The notes: generated from the sequence alone by a model not told the origin. A DNA stretch of 64,000 bases from Viscum album (GCA_963277665.1 OY728125.1:1718470889-1718534888), one strand, 5' to 3'; counted from the first letter of the stretch, positions 36,626 to 49,975 are shown. A program made the numbers and translations.

Positions 36626-37160
36626 TCATATCCACTTCTTGTTTAAATCATCACCTAATATTAAGTTACTCTTTATTTCATGGGGAGTACACATGTTTGT
36701 TTATTTTTCCTTTAAACTCCTTTTCTTTTATTTGAAAATTTCAGATTTGAAAATTCCGGATTTCAAAATTCTAGATTTCAAAATTTTGGTTTTGAAATTT
36801 TCAAAACATCCAAGAAAAATTCTTATAATACCAATAAATCTCTCTGAGCATTCCAAAAGGTAATTTTTCTCACTCTTTATTTTTTATGCTACGTTTTAGT
36901 TGTTTTTATTCCAAAATTTCTTAAAATCTGGTTTACCTTTCATCAAATGATCGGAATTCATTTTTCAAACATCCATTCTCAACCGTCAGATCAGATCAGA
37001 TAATCCTCAGCCATTTGATTATCTTATTGAAGTTGAATAGTCGTAGCTCTTTCTATATAAGGGGTGTATCATTCTCATGTATCTAACCATCCTTACTTTT
37101 CTCAAGGCCGAAGCTCTCCTGGCATCAAATCTTTCGTTCTGAACTTCTCTTTCACCTTGA
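36626..37160 (+). other. Spacer between RNase H and the extra 3' ORF
   Basis: AT-rich, with a short run of repeated GATTTGAAAATTC/GATTTCAAAATTC units near 36744-36800. The ORF at 36639-36863 looks like translated spacer. A TATATAAGGGG at 37055 could be a second promoter, but there is no other support. Confidence 0.4.
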
Positions 37161-39140
37161 ATGACTCCGGAATCCTCACCAGATCAGATGCCAGTTAGTA
37201 AGGAGATAAAGGACTGGTCAATATTTAGGGAAAGGTTAGTCAACCTAATGTTTCTTGAAAAATATGACTCCCTTATTTCTAAGGTAATAAGAACCAATGG
37301 ATGAGAAAGTATTTGTGTGTCCATGGAGAAATCTCAGGATCCGCTTTATCATGGCCCGTTTTTTCAATTGTATGAATTAGTTTATTTCTTCCAAAAGGAT
37401 GGTAAGGATCTTTTTCAGTTCAGGTGCTATGATAAGACATCTACAGTTCCTTATAAGAAGGAAAAAAATGTCTTAATATACCATATTATGGGGAGGATAT
37501 TATTTTCTCTCAGAATCTCCCTAAGAAAGAATTCTCTTTTGGGAAAGATAAGGCTTTGGAATTTTTTGGACTCAAATTTGTTAAAAATATGAAAATCATG
37601 AATCTCTCAACGAATCAAAAGACGGTAGCCCTTTAAAAGCAAGGATTTAGTATTCCAGGAATGGGAGATAAGGATTACTTGAAGATATGTGATATCATTC
37701 TCTTAGAATTGCTTGTCAACTTAAGTAATATCAACTTGGTGAAGTACATATTTCTCACCATCAAATCAATTAAAGGAGGATATGTCAGATCTCATATCCT
37801 TATGTACCAATAAACTAATTCCAGGATAATAGTTATGTGACCTCAAGAGATGAACATTCCATGCTGATCAGTCTCGAAGTTGTTCAAGATATTGTTTCTA
37901 TGTGACAACACTCTAAGGAGGATGAAGGTTGAGTTTGTTCCAGAATCGAAACAACGTGAATAAATAATTGTTCAGGACAAGGGTGATGTTCTGGAATCTT
38001 CAAATATGGTATCTATGAAGAAAAAACATGAAGAATCAAGCTTTCCTGTACCAGTTCTTGATGTCCCAGTATCATCACCTCCTCCTACTATAAACCTGAA
38101 ATCTTATTCTGATGTAACAGTTGGAAAGTGTAGAGAAATGTCATCAACTAGAATGGAAGGAGGTCCTTCTTTTGTTTTGATTCCAGCAGAGGCTAAGTCC
38201 AGTAAAATCAAGAAAGTTTTAAATATTAAAAAAGAAAAGAAGGATAAGAAGTTGAAGAAGAAATTTGTTAATGCTCAAGTATGTCAGTCTCCACTAAAGG
38301 GGAATAAGAAGATAAAGAAGAAGTTGAAAATCAAGGTGAAGTAGAGGAAGAATTACAAAAGGAAGAATATGAACTGGTAGATCTTCATGTTATCCAAGTT
38401 ACAGATGAACAAACCCCAGTCTGAAATCCAGACAAAGGAAAATGTGTTTTGGTTGCCTCACCTAATAAAGAAATGCTTCAGATGTCTTCAAAGAGATTAG
38501 AGAGACCAGTGTCCTTAACTCCAAAAGTAGTTGAGAAAGGAAATGATGTTTCAAGAACCAAGTCCTCTTCATGTATTAAAAATTATTTTGTTAAGCTATA
38601 TTTGAGGAAGTTGGTCAGTACCATTCCGGTTCTTTCAAACAAATATTTTTGGAGTCAAATGATGCAAGAAACCCTAAATCAAAAGATGGAATTAACCAAT
38701 ATGCTTATGGACATGGTTGTCAAGCTAGAAGAAGGGTTATTTAATGTTTTGATTGATTATATAGACCAGAAGGGGACTTGTAAGAAAGTCTTTAACTAAC
38801 CAAAAACATCAATGAAGAGCTCCAGAAGTTTGGTGATTTCATGGATTCAACAAAGGGAGCTTTTAATACCTGTGAATCCGAGCTCAACAAGGTTAAGGCT
38901 TCAATATCTGAGAAGGGTAGTCAACTCAATTCTATTCCTCGATCTATTAGTAGTGAAAAGGAAGTCAGAGCTGAATTAGAGAAAAAGGTTTCTGCTCAAG
39001 AAGAAAGGATTTTGGGTTTAGAAAAAAGAATCAGGATTAGGAGATCTTGCTAATGAAGTTTCAAGATGATCATAAGGAAGTGAAGTGGCCTAAAGACTTG
39101 ATAAAGAAGATGTTTTTCGGGCCGAAGAAGAGTGGATGAT
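37161..39140 (+). pseudogene. Sirevirus extra 3' ORF (env-like position), broken
   Basis: A reading frame starts at MTPESSPDQMPVSKEIKDW (37161) and can be followed with stops and frame changes to about 39140. Open parts are 37317-37592, 38006-38344 (Pro-rich start, then a Lys-rich tract such as KKEKKDKKLKKKF), 38449-38799 and 38841-39053. The last has heptad-like, charged residues that suggest a coiled coil (EKEVRAELEKKVSAQEERIL). Such an ORF after RNase H occurs in SIRE1/Maximus-type Sireviruses and has been called env-like. I see no convincing transmembrane segment or signal peptide here. Its function is unknown. Confidence 0.7.
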
Positions 39141-39394
39141 TTTTTTACATTCTGATATTTTGTTGTAATGTAAACCTTATTTCGAAAATTCTTCTTTAGA
39201 AATTTCATGCATATCTTTCTCTTTTTTTCGAATGTATTCTTTCTTAACCTTTTAAATACATATTACACTTCTCTATTCCTTTACCTCTTTTTTTGAAAAT
39301 CACAATGTGGGTGAATTTATTTAAAAGAAGAATTTAATATTCGAGTGGTAGAATCTATTATAGGGGAGTTTGATAAGAAAGAAAAATGTCTATG

Positions 39395-39632
39395 TAAGGG
39401 GGAGTTTTCTTTAAAGAGGAGATGTTTATCTAAGGGGGAGTTATTTCCTTAATAAAACCCAGAAATTATAGATCAAGAATATGATCCATGTGAAACATGA
39501 CCTAAGGGGGAGTTAGTTGTATTCATTTATAATCTCATTCCAAGGGGGAGATCAGTTTTTCATACTTGTTTATCAAGGAAAATTTATTCTTCCTTAATAA
39601 AAGTTGTTTGTTCTTTCCAAAAAGGGAGAGAT
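39395..39632 (+). other. Cluster of repeated polypurine tracts
   Basis: TAAGGGGGAG occurs at 39395-39404, 39431-39440 and 39503-39512, CAAGGGGGAG at 39541-39550, and AAAAAGGGAGAGAT at 39619-39632 directly before the 3' LTR. Tandem polypurine tracts upstream of the 3' LTR are a reported Sirevirus hallmark. The last one is the likely primer for plus-strand synthesis. Confidence 0.88.
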
Positions 39633-41186
39633 TGTTGAGTCAATAAAGATATCCTATGACTTCTCTATTCTTTATGGTTTTATGTTTTGAAAATCACATA
39701 CACTTTTTCTCAAGTTCTGAATACTGTTTAAGTTATGCATTTTTTTCTTAAGATCTGTAATTCTCATTCCGTTATGCTTACAGGTATATCACAACATTTT
39801 CCATTATATTAGACTTATAGATCTACGATTTCTATTTTCAATTCAGTAATTTTTTTACAAGATATATATTTCTGATTTTTTTCATTCAGTTTTACAATTC
39901 TGATTCCGGTGTATATGTGATAACATTTTTTTCAATTCCTATTTCGGTGTATATGTGATACCAATTTTCAATACTAAATCTAGTGTATATATGATGCCGA
40001 CTTTCATTAACGATTCTGGTGTATATATGATGCCGACATTCAATACCTATTCTAGTGTATATATGATGTCGACTTTCAATGCTAATTCTGGTGTATATAA
40101 GATGCCTATTTTCAATTCTGATTCAGGTGTATATATGATATCGATATTCATGATACCGAATCCGGTGTATTTGTGACTCTGATTTTATGACTCGGTTTTC
40201 TTAAGAATGTTATTTCTAATATTTCATTTTCCTGATTTCTTATGATTATGTGTTCTTGATAATGTTAGAGATTGCCTAATGTATCATTCCAATGATATAA
40301 GATTCCAATATTTCTTATACCCAACATTTATCTTTTACTTAACATCATTTCAATTACTTTAAACGATATCGTACAATCTATTACAAACTAACCATTGTAT
40401 GTTTTCCATGTGTACCCGTTTCTCAAAAATTTAACGAAAATATGACCGTTGGAGAGGAGCCGACTTTTGGGAAGGTTTTCCTATAAATACAAGCTCATTT
40501 GAAATAGCAACACACATTATAGAGAGTGGATGAACATGATTCATGTGAAATATCTATGAAGTAATTTCTACATAGAGAGGCTCTTACAACTCTTAGTCCT
40601 TCATGTGGATGTTATGAACAACTTGTTAAGGCATGAAAAACTTGTTCAGTCTTTCTTAGTGCAGACTCCGATCATGCTGAACGTGGGTTTATAGGATTGG
40701 AAGACAGAGGATCTTATTTCCTTCGAAATCGGGGCTTGTGGGGATATCAAGATAGATACCGATCTTTCAATTGAGATCTTCCTTGGTATTGGGTAAGACA
40801 GACTTTCATGAAAGTATAAATCAAGGAACCTTTATCCAAGTTTGTTGGATACCATTCTCTTTGGGTTAAAAGAATTCTATTGTTACTTGTTTTCTTTTAC
40901 AAGTTGTTTTATTCCGTTTTTGTGTCTTAACTTTTTTAAAGATAGAACCTATAACTTTCTTATACTTTGTAATTCTGTTACATTTATTATATTATAGATT
41001 CTATAGGCTTTAAGTTAGAATCATTCTTTTATGAAAAATAGAAATGGTTTCTTTAAGAGAACTTGTGAATGTATGTTTAACCTTGATAAACATAACTTTA
41101 ATGGTTCGAAATGAATTTTTAAAGTATACAATTCACCCTCCCCCCTCTTGTATATTGAGCATCTACATTCTTATTTCAATCCTACA
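39633..41186 (+). repeat. 3' LTR of the copia element
   Basis: It starts TGTTGAGTCAATAAAG and ends ATCCTACA. The 36-bp repeat array recurs at 39902-40179 with the same number of units, and TATAAATA at 40482-40489. Differences from the 5' LTR are scattered over the whole length, which shows the insertion is not recent. The ORF at 39955-40176 is again the repeat array. Confidence 0.93.
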
Positions 41187-41191
41187 TGTAT
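41187..41191. repeat. Target-site duplication TGTAT, right
   Basis: Exact copy of 29903-29907, directly after the LTR end CCTACA. Confidence 0.92.
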
Positions 41192-42500
41192 AATTGTAAT
41201 ATTATGTGTTAAATAAATTTTGATTATCTTGTTATTTTTTTAAAAATATTTGGAGTATTTATAGGGTACACTCATAATTGATTGAATTTTTAGGGCTCAC
41301 ATCAATTATATGATATTTGTGAGGGACCCATTAACTTAAAACCCTCATTTTAAATGTTATAAATCATTCATTTTCAGGTCCATAATTTTATATTAAATTT
41401 TATGAATATTTTTTAGACAGGAAATGTTTAAAAATATAATTATAAAATTTTTCTCAAATATTTTGAAAAATTGGAATTTAAAATGTTTTATGTGAGGCAC
41501 ATTGTTTTGAGAAAAAATTCTTTTAGTGTCTCTTTTTAAAAAAATTAAAAAATAATGATTCTTATTTTATTTATTTCAGGGAAAAAATTAATTACATCAT
41601 GTTTATTTAATAATAATATTATTAATTTATATTATTATATGTTTACTTTCAAATAAATATTTTTCCATTGTACATGCATAATTTTTATTAAATAACTGCT
41701 TTTGAAATGAAATTATTATTATCATCGATGAATGTATTTGGGATAAACTTATTCATGATTTATTTTAACACTATAGTTCATGGTAATTATTTACAATTTT
41801 GGTTAGGTATATTATAATAAAATTAAATGTTTTTGTATGATAAACCGTGTATGGGTGGTTATGTAATTAAAAATGGAGTGGTGGTTTTATGACAAACAAT
41901 GTATATGGAGGTTATAGTATGACATCCAATGAATTGGGTACTCTAGCGATAGATGTGGGCGATATTAGTAACTCTATTTGTATGAGTAGTAAAAATTAAT
42001 GATTTACCATATTTACAAATTATATTTTAGATTATTTCTGATGATTTTTCCTTGAAATAGATTTATTTACAGAAGGTATTGTTATGGTCTTTTTTAAAAG
42101 ATTATTATTTTATCAGGGTAAATTTTTTTATGAAAAAGTTATAATATTTTTAACTAAAATAACGATTTATTTTTTTATGTCCCTTACTAATATTTTTAAC
42201 TCATATGATGTTCTAAATTTTTTTCTATGATATTTATGGGAGAATATATACAATAATGAGATCTGGGGGTATGTTTTGAATATTTTTCATGAAGATAAAA
42301 TAGTTTTTATTTAAAATTATTTGTCCCAGGGAAAAAATGGATATTGGGTATAAAATTTCACTTTTATTGTATTAGGTTATTATGTAAGAGTTTTTCATAA
42401 TTTCCAAAAACACAAAACCAAAATAATATTTTGGAACAATGGAAATAGATGTTCTATTTAATATCACTAGAATATATAATGTATATGTTTGGTCCCAATG
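41192..42500 (+). repeat. Rest of the forward 3' LTR beyond the copia insertion
   Basis: It continues the LTR interrupted at 29907 and aligns with 25560-26693 as described there. The end near 42500 is placed only by that alignment and has no clear TG…CA signal. Confidence 0.45.
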
Positions 42501-44990
42501 AATTATTTATAATTTTTAAATAATTCTTATATCATAAATATTTTATTTTATATTTAGATACATTTTATACACCATCCATATAAATTGGTGGGGAGAAATG
42601 AATCATATCACTTCTTTGGGGTCATAATCAACAAATACACATGACTAATGTTATAGTTTTTAAATAGATAAAATGTCAAGAAACGTAGGATATAATATCA
42701 TGAAATAATTATAATAATGTGAAAAATATCATATATATACAATAAATATGTCCTTATTACTAGTAATGAGAGGTAGGGTTCAAAAAAAAATACATCCATT
42801 CACGAAATGGTATTTTTCAATTCCCACTTATGATGGTTTAATTAAACAATATAGAGAAGAGGATATAGATATAGGTTTTTAAATTAAATTAATAACCTCT
42901 AAAAATAAGTGATATAATTTTTTTCATTTTTGTTGAATAATATTTATAAGAGTTGGATAAAGAAATAAAAAATGCATTCATTTAAAATATATTTTACTTC
43001 CTCAGACAACCTATGTTTCATGACACCATAATGCCACTAAGGATAACAATATGAATAATAAAAGAGCACTATAACATGGTTATAGGTTTTAGAATGTGGT
43101 TTTGTTAGGGATTCGACGAACCAAAAGGATCCTAAAGGTTGGATATGAGAGGGGAGGGGTCCCTTTTATATGTCATGGAGGGGAATTCCTAGAATTTCTT
43201 TTTGTATTAAATTTTAATAAATATTTTTCTTCATCATATGGAGAAACATTTAAATAGGTGGAATATTTTTTGTGATATTTATACCTTTATTTATTTATTT
43301 TATCCCATTTTAATCATATTGTAAATTATCGTGATGTCATAAAAAATTACATTTTAGGGGTCATAGAATTTTCTATTAAATGAAAAATGACCAATAAATT
43401 GACCATATATTTTATTTCCGACCATATAATATTCACTAGGACGATGATATGGTATTTATAAATTTTAAATTATTTAATAATATATTTATTATTATATTAT
43501 ATCATTAATATAATTTTTGGAACTATTCATTCTCTTTGACATTACAGAGATCAATACAACAATTATATTCCTATATAAATCATTTAAAAATTCATATGTT
43601 ACATTTTTTAAAATAATTCATTTAATATATTAATTCAACAAAAATATAATGATTTAATGTTTTTGAAATAATTTAATTGATTTTAAATTCATTGAAAAAA
43701 AACATAGTCCATGCTGCATAAGAATTTGAGTAAATTAATTTATCAACCAAAATTATAACTATATTAAAATCATCAAATTAATTTAATTATTCTGAAAATA
43801 ATCATTCTTGTTCAACCATATGTTATATTTACCCATATATGAATATAAAATAGAATGTTAATTTCATGGGCAAGGAATTCATTTTCATTACTATATATAT
43901 TAAAGAGGTAATAATCAAAGAGGAATTGCAATTTATTGTTAGATATTCAATGATTGGATGATTATTGACTAAATCGAATCATAAAAATTAATAAATGCAC
44001 TATTTCGATGAATTTAAAGGCTTCTCCAATTATTTATAACCATAATTAACATATTTTAACTTTAATATAATAAAAAATAATTTCTATAGTAAAAATTTAT
44101 AGTCAACAAAAATTAAATTGATTTATATACCAAATTTGGTCCTCCAAATTCCAAATATGGAATCCTTTTTTTGTAATTAACTTTTTTTATATGGAATGAT
44201 TAACATTAAATTTAAACTAAAAAAATAAGGTAAAAATATTTTTTCCTTAAAAAATATTTTTTTGGTATAAAATATTTTTTGCAACAAAACAATCAGTATA
44301 ATTTTGGTTCTAATAACATTTAATTGATTATTTTTATTGAAATGGGATTATTAATACATTATTACTACTCTAAGATATATTTTTACATTATAAATACTTG
44401 ATAAAAACCTATAATTAAAAATAAAAATAGTTAATTTTTATTATTCAATAAAACATTTTAAAAAAAAACCTAAAATTAAATCGTAATGAGCTTTTAATAT
44501 TACTATTTTAGAAAATCAATAATTGTTATTTTAAATATATTTCTAATGTTCTAGAAAAATATTATAATATTCTATAACGAAATTTAATATTAACCATTTT
44601 CATGGAAAACATGTTTTTATTAATAAAATGGAATTATAAAATATTGAGTGCTTACTTACCAAATATTTATCAATTCATTTATATTGATTAAGGACATAAT
44701 ATTCATTTAATAATATTTCTAATCAATTTCATAAATTATAATTCTATTTATTTATTATGATGTCATATAATAATAAGATTTTATGCCTCTTTTCATATTG
44801 TTGTTGTGTGTTGTATATTCTATCGAACAATGTTTTCCTTTCAAATATAGCGGTGATATAGATTCACATTTAGAATATATAGTATTATGATAATTCCTAT
44901 TAATATAATGCTTTAGTAACTCATGAATAATACTACAGAATTATAGTAAATTATTGTTATTAATTATAATACACTTAAAGGATTGCGGAA
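42501..44990 (-). repeat. Reverse LTR fragment, 5' half of a split 5' LTR
   Basis: GACGAACCAAAAGGATCC near 43119, then GAGGGGAGGGGTCCC with TTTTATA near 43151-43170, aligns with the minus strand of the promoter region at 53960-54050 and with 8600-8680 and 15205-15290. Decayed hairpin units may lie near 42590 and 42780. Its left edge matches the point where the fragment at 23392-25470 ends. The right edge is approximate. TTATATTAGTGATATTAAC-like AT stretches fill the remainder. Confidence 0.45.
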
Positions 44991-45669
44991 TAATAATTAC
45001 CTTTTAAATAAAAATTATTTTCTTTGAAATTGTTGTAACTTGAAAAGATTTTCAGTCAATATTAATATAGGATATGAGGTATGCTAACCAAATTAATACA
45101 TTTTTTTTGATAATTGATCCTTTGGAAAGAATTATATGTTGAAAATCCTTTTGTGTTTGTTTAAACAGTCCATATGTTCATTTCCAATGATAAAGGTTAA
45201 TTTACATAATTCATGATATTAATTAAAAAAATATAAAAATTCTAAATAAAAATAAAATTGAGCATAAAAATTTTGGAGGATCCACTGAGTTGGGTTGTAA
45301 GAGAAAATATTATACATGTAATCCTTTATCATACTTGTGGAGTTAAGGTATTCCAGATCACACATTTCCTTATATAAATTATTTCCTTTGAAATATAATT
45401 GATGGTATCTCTATGGTTATGAGGCCATGGATTTCCAATGCATATAATGATATAGATATTCTATAATTACATGATTTCACATTGTGTTCACTTATTATGT
45501 TTTATTTAGCGAGATTTGACCATAGATGATTGATTATGGGGGTTCACTTATGGTTTCATGATCATACATGTTCATTAATGGTTGTCTCATGTTTTGGTTG
45601 GCATGACCTAGTTTCTATAAATAATTAAAGCATAATTTTAATATGAATATCACATGTCTCAAATAAAAT

Positions 45670-45880
45670 TTCTAGTGAATCTTCATGTGATCAATTTATA
45701 CATGTACAAGGGTGTCATTAAATCAAATATTTCATGTCTTAGGACTACCATGTGATCTGGACGACATGTAAAAAGGAATTCACATAGATTGAATGATATG
45801 TATTGACTATTCATGTGATTTGGTAGAGATGTCTGGGGGACTTCATTTGATCGATGAAGACATGTTCAAGGGTTTTAAAT
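45670..45880 (+). repeat. Degenerate short tandem repeat with CATGTGAT and GACATGT
   Basis: About four units of 50-65 bp each contain a CATGTGAT-like word followed by GACATGT or close variants and often AAGGG (45681-45711, 45747-45777, 45813-45840, 45845-45878). Related words recur singly at 47820 and 48070-48100. Confidence 0.4.
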
Positions 45881-46171
45881 GAATATGGGTGAAATTTTAG
45901 AGGGTTGTTTCATGATATGTATAGTCATGCGAAGAGAATGATGACTTTTCATGAAAATCAAGGTCATCATATTTTTGAGAATATCCAATTTTCTTGCCAT
46001 TAGTCAATATATTCTGTAATATTTTTTAGGCATTGGCCCATTTATATTTCATGCGATGAAGTCAAAACATGGAAAATAATTCTCCAAATATATCTTACAA
46101 GATTTATGTACTTAACATAATGTGTTGGTGGATCATTTGAAGATCATATACATGATTCGCAATCCCTTAAG

Positions 46172-46858
46172 TTGTTCCGTAAGAATTATTTGGTGAAATA
46201 CCCTTTCGATTTCAATAATTTACACTCCGAGGAGACAGATCTCACATATATGATATCATGGGTGAGCCTTGAATCCCCCATGGGTTGTGCCGATGAGGGG
46301 ATTTATAGGCATCACATCATTAGTTCTTTGACTACTTACACGGTATGTAGATCTCAAGTATTTTCTTATGTCGATGGAGGTGGAATCACATCATGTGATT
46401 TTCTTGATCATGTTCCAGGTCATACATGGTTTCATCCTTATGTCTCATAATAAAGATATACTATGAGGACACTCTTTAATCCCTATATATTTTTAACCCT
46501 TATCTTATTTAATATATTTCTCGTGACCATGTCAGCATGTCATCAAATATTCACAAGATCAAGTGGAAATATCATGAAGTCTTCACGAGTCCAGGACACC
46601 TTTGGAAGAGGATTTCATATGGTCAAGGGAGACTATTCTAGTACCATTCATGAGATCAGATTTTCTTGTAAGAGGATATTAGTGAGATCAATATGGAATG
46701 AAAATCGGTGTTCATCATATTCAGATTCATATAAAATAATAATTCATGTTATCAATAAAGAAATTTTCTTTTGGGGTGGGGGTGGGGCTTTGAGAGATAA
46801 ATTTGGCTTTTTGGAGGCCATTAAAAAGATAAAATTTTCTAGTTGGACACAATTTTAA
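46172..46858 (+). pseudogene. Unrecognised reading frame with two tandem stops
   Basis: Two stretches in the same frame, 46172-46447 and 46463-46858, are separated only by TAA TAA and three further codons, giving about 229 codons in one frame. That is long for this base composition. The product is not recognised; the second half starts with a hydrophobic stretch (FLTLILFNIFLVTM) and contains GGGG from the G-rich tract. It may be a relic of an element protein or chance in a less AT-rich patch. No promoter or splice signal was found. Confidence 0.25.
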
Positions 46859-49800
46859 AGTATATAATGGATTTTTAGAGGCCACTAGAGAGATAACTCT
46901 TTGTTTTCAAAGCACGCACAAATGATCAATAAGCTATTTTCATGATTCTCATAACCACTATTCTTAAAAGGAACAATATCATTTCCACCCATAAGGCTTC
47001 CACATTTTCTAGATTTCATTATATATTTTGAATTAATTCCAATATATTCCAATTTTTTGTCTATCTGGGAACTTCAGGAACAATTTTTATGGAATGAATG
47101 TATTTAACTAGAATGTCATTGTACTTCTTTGTGGTGCACAACATGATTTGTTATAAATCATTCATTAGTGTCTTAGAGTTGTTATGGATTGTCATTCCAA
47201 CTTTATGAGGATTTGTAAAGTCTTCACATGATAAAATGGTTGCATCTGAGTTCCTTTAGAAGATTTTGATATCCGAAAAGTGGTTTTTTCGTTTGATCAT
47301 CCATTGATAACACCATGAACATTATTTATCCACATGAAAATCCTAGGGTAATGTGGTTGTGTTTCCTCTAGTATTTTTTGAAAATCATGCAATCCAGCCA
47401 ACTGATCTTTATTTATCCATTATTACCCTTCCTTTTTCTTATGTAGAAGATATTACATATGATTTGGTTATTAATAAAAACCCAAAAAAAATTATGCTCA
47501 GTTCGTGGGAATCAAAAAATATCCATGGCTAGATCTTGGACCATAAGTACAAAATCGTGGTTTTAAAGAGTGTAAATTCCCACCCCAATGATTGAGGCTT
47601 CCTTTAATATGTGTCTTGAGTTTTATTTGGACTTCTAGTAACCTTTTTTATAACACAAGTCATCCTATAAAGAATTTGTTGAGGGAATATCTTATTCCAC
47701 CAGTGAATTTGACTTTATATATATTAATATTTCTTCTATATCTTGTGTGTAATATACAAGCCCTCTTCCAAAGAACCAAATTTCAAGAGCCGCCTCACAA
47801 TAATGCTTAAAAAGATTTGATTATGTGATCTCACGGTATATCTTCCTTTTGTGACAACTTTGTGTTTGTACATTCTCAATTGATTTGTCACTTAATCTTT
47901 ATTACATTCCCTGGGATATTTTTCATGTATTTTAAATTTAGGATTATCTTGTGAACTTTTTAGGGTCTAAATATTTTATGTTTTGTGTTATATTAGTCAT
48001 TGTTTGACTTGTGGGACCTATATACAGTCATATGATCATGATAATTAACATCATATTGAAAAATCAAGATGTGTTGCACGGGTCATGTGATCATAGATAC
48101 TAGTAATGGGGCACACCATAAACAACCATTGTATAGGTCTTATGTTTAGTGTGACACACAATGGGTCACACAATTGATAATTATTATTTGGTTTATTTGA
48201 TTTACTTGATATTACACACATTAGCCTTTTATATTAGTTTATCCACTTTTCAGGATGATATCCCCTCACATGTATGCCTTATATTTTTATGTAGCTATTA
48301 TCCATTTCCAAAAAAAATCATAAAATATAGACGGCTAATGTTCTATGACTATAAGGAATCAAAATTTTGAACCTATGCATCACGTGTTCTGTAAAAAAAT
48401 AGGCTTTAAGGTGGATTCTCCCATATAAATATCAAACCCATATGTTTTCACACTGGTTGATTTTTTATCAATTTGGTTTTTATATGATGTGTCCATTACT
48501 TAACCGGAATATAATCTTAAATATCAATAGTTCTTGAAAACTATTGTCTATATTTATATGAATTTTTTTTAAGACATACATTGGGTTTTGGATCAACTCT
48601 AGAGGTTATCACCTATTTTCTCTCACCCCCACTGGGTCTAAATGGGTTTCCACTCTCAAATCAGCCATGCATTTAGAGTTATTAAAGAGTACCTATCTCA
48701 TACATGATTAATTATAGAATATGTTGGAGATCAAAATGGGACATCGAACATGGAAGATGCTTCTTTTATGAATGGGCATGGCCATTCTTGGTGAGGAAGA
48801 GATGATCAGATGAAACAAAAGAAACACTTTCCATTTATCTTTATCATGAAACCAAGACTATCAATTTTTCCTGAAATTGTTTCAAAACATCTCAAAGTTA
48901 TTATTAAATACATGTATCCTATAACTAATTCCCTTTTATCCATCATAGGTATATGTGGGGATCGGTCTTTATGAAATTAACCAATTGAGAGTGATACGTC
49001 CTCTAGGTGGGATGGTTGATTAGTTTCATTCTACTACAAACACATTGGATGAACCAATACGAAGTGAAACCTTGTAAAGGGACATGATTGACATCATTAA
49101 TTAAATGTTAATGAAGGAGTTATAAAAATATTCATTTATTTCATTCAATGATGGGATCAACATCATACATCAATGTAGAAGGACTAGTCCATTCCTTATA
49201 TTCCAAAATAGATTCCAATTGTGAGATGTTAGAAATATCATGATCTCTTAATGGGTCATTATTTAAGATGGGGAGCATGCCTCCATGCACTACAAGGGGA
49301 GAGAAAAGTTATACCCAATAATTCTATTATAGAGGTTACTAGATTTTTTTTTGAATAGATGCCTTTTCACATGCTGGAACACATGCTTGAGTGTTTGGGT
49401 ATTTACATTGTTTATGGAAGCATGATTGGCATAGGGGTGGCCTTTTAGTAATTCAATGACATATCTTTGAATAACTGGCATTATTACATTACATGATCAT
49501 TCTCATTAGTCAAGAACTCACTTACTTTCATATATAGGATATTTTAAAGATTATAGTTTTAGAGAATTGGGATAAAATACATGAATAACATTCCACATTA
49601 AGGTAGAGAAGATACCATAAAAACAGTATCAATTTCTTCCAAATTATAAAGTTTTCAAATAGAAAATGTTTTCTTTGAAAAATATTCTCAACATTTAACT
49701 TGTCTTATTTATTTCTCTTACACATCCTAATATCCTATAAAAATTATTTAAAAACATGGTATAAGCACCTAATAATAATAAGGAATATAAAAAGAAAGAA

Positions 49801-49975
49801 AGAAATCATTAGTCCATTAATACTTGTAAATTATGAAATCATTTTCAAAAAAGACATACTTGTTACACATATAAATTTACATTGTGAAACTTGATATTTC
49901 CATGAGATTTCCACATAACATATAGAACATAAAGAGAACAATTCATATATCATAGAGAATTACTTACATATTATC

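Larger units (their letters stand above)
29908..41186 (+). mobile_element. Sirevirus-type Ty1/copia element, complete but inactive
   Basis: It is an 11.3 kb element with LTRs of 1552 and 1554 bp, perfect TGTAT duplications, a degenerate PBS and copia domain order (gag, protease, integrase, RT, RNase H). A roughly 2 kb extra ORF region lies after RNase H, and a cluster of repeated polypurine tracts precedes the 3' LTR. The extra 3' ORF, a second CCHC knuckle between gag and protease, repeated polypurine tracts and short palindromic repeats in the LTR are marks of the plant Sirevirus genus (Pseudoviridae). Many stops and frameshifts, and an altered RT active site, make it defective. It inserted into the 3' LTR of an older forward gypsy-like element: the LTR sequence before 29903 continues after 41191. 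Confidence 0.9.
44991..49456. other. Unassigned AT-rich region
   Basis: I could not place these 4.5 kb in any of the elements. Visible are a degenerate repeat rich in CATGTGAT/GACATGT (45670-45880), one 229-codon reading frame with a double stop (46172-46858), a G-rich tract (46773-46787) and a near duplication at 46790-46905 (GGAGGCCATTAAAAAGATAA and AGAGGCCACTAGAGAGATAA). ORFs at 47592-47810, 48161-48370 and 49290-49481 are short and unrecognised. It is probably an older, different repeat family. Confidence 0.4.

Noticed and set aside
37055..37065. TATATAAGGGG as a second promoter for the copia 3' ORF
   Set aside because: A single TATA-like word in AT-rich DNA without other promoter evidence.
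46773..46787. Possible G-quadruplex
   Set aside because: Only three G-runs are clear; a canonical four-run motif is not present. Kept only as part of the finding on this region.
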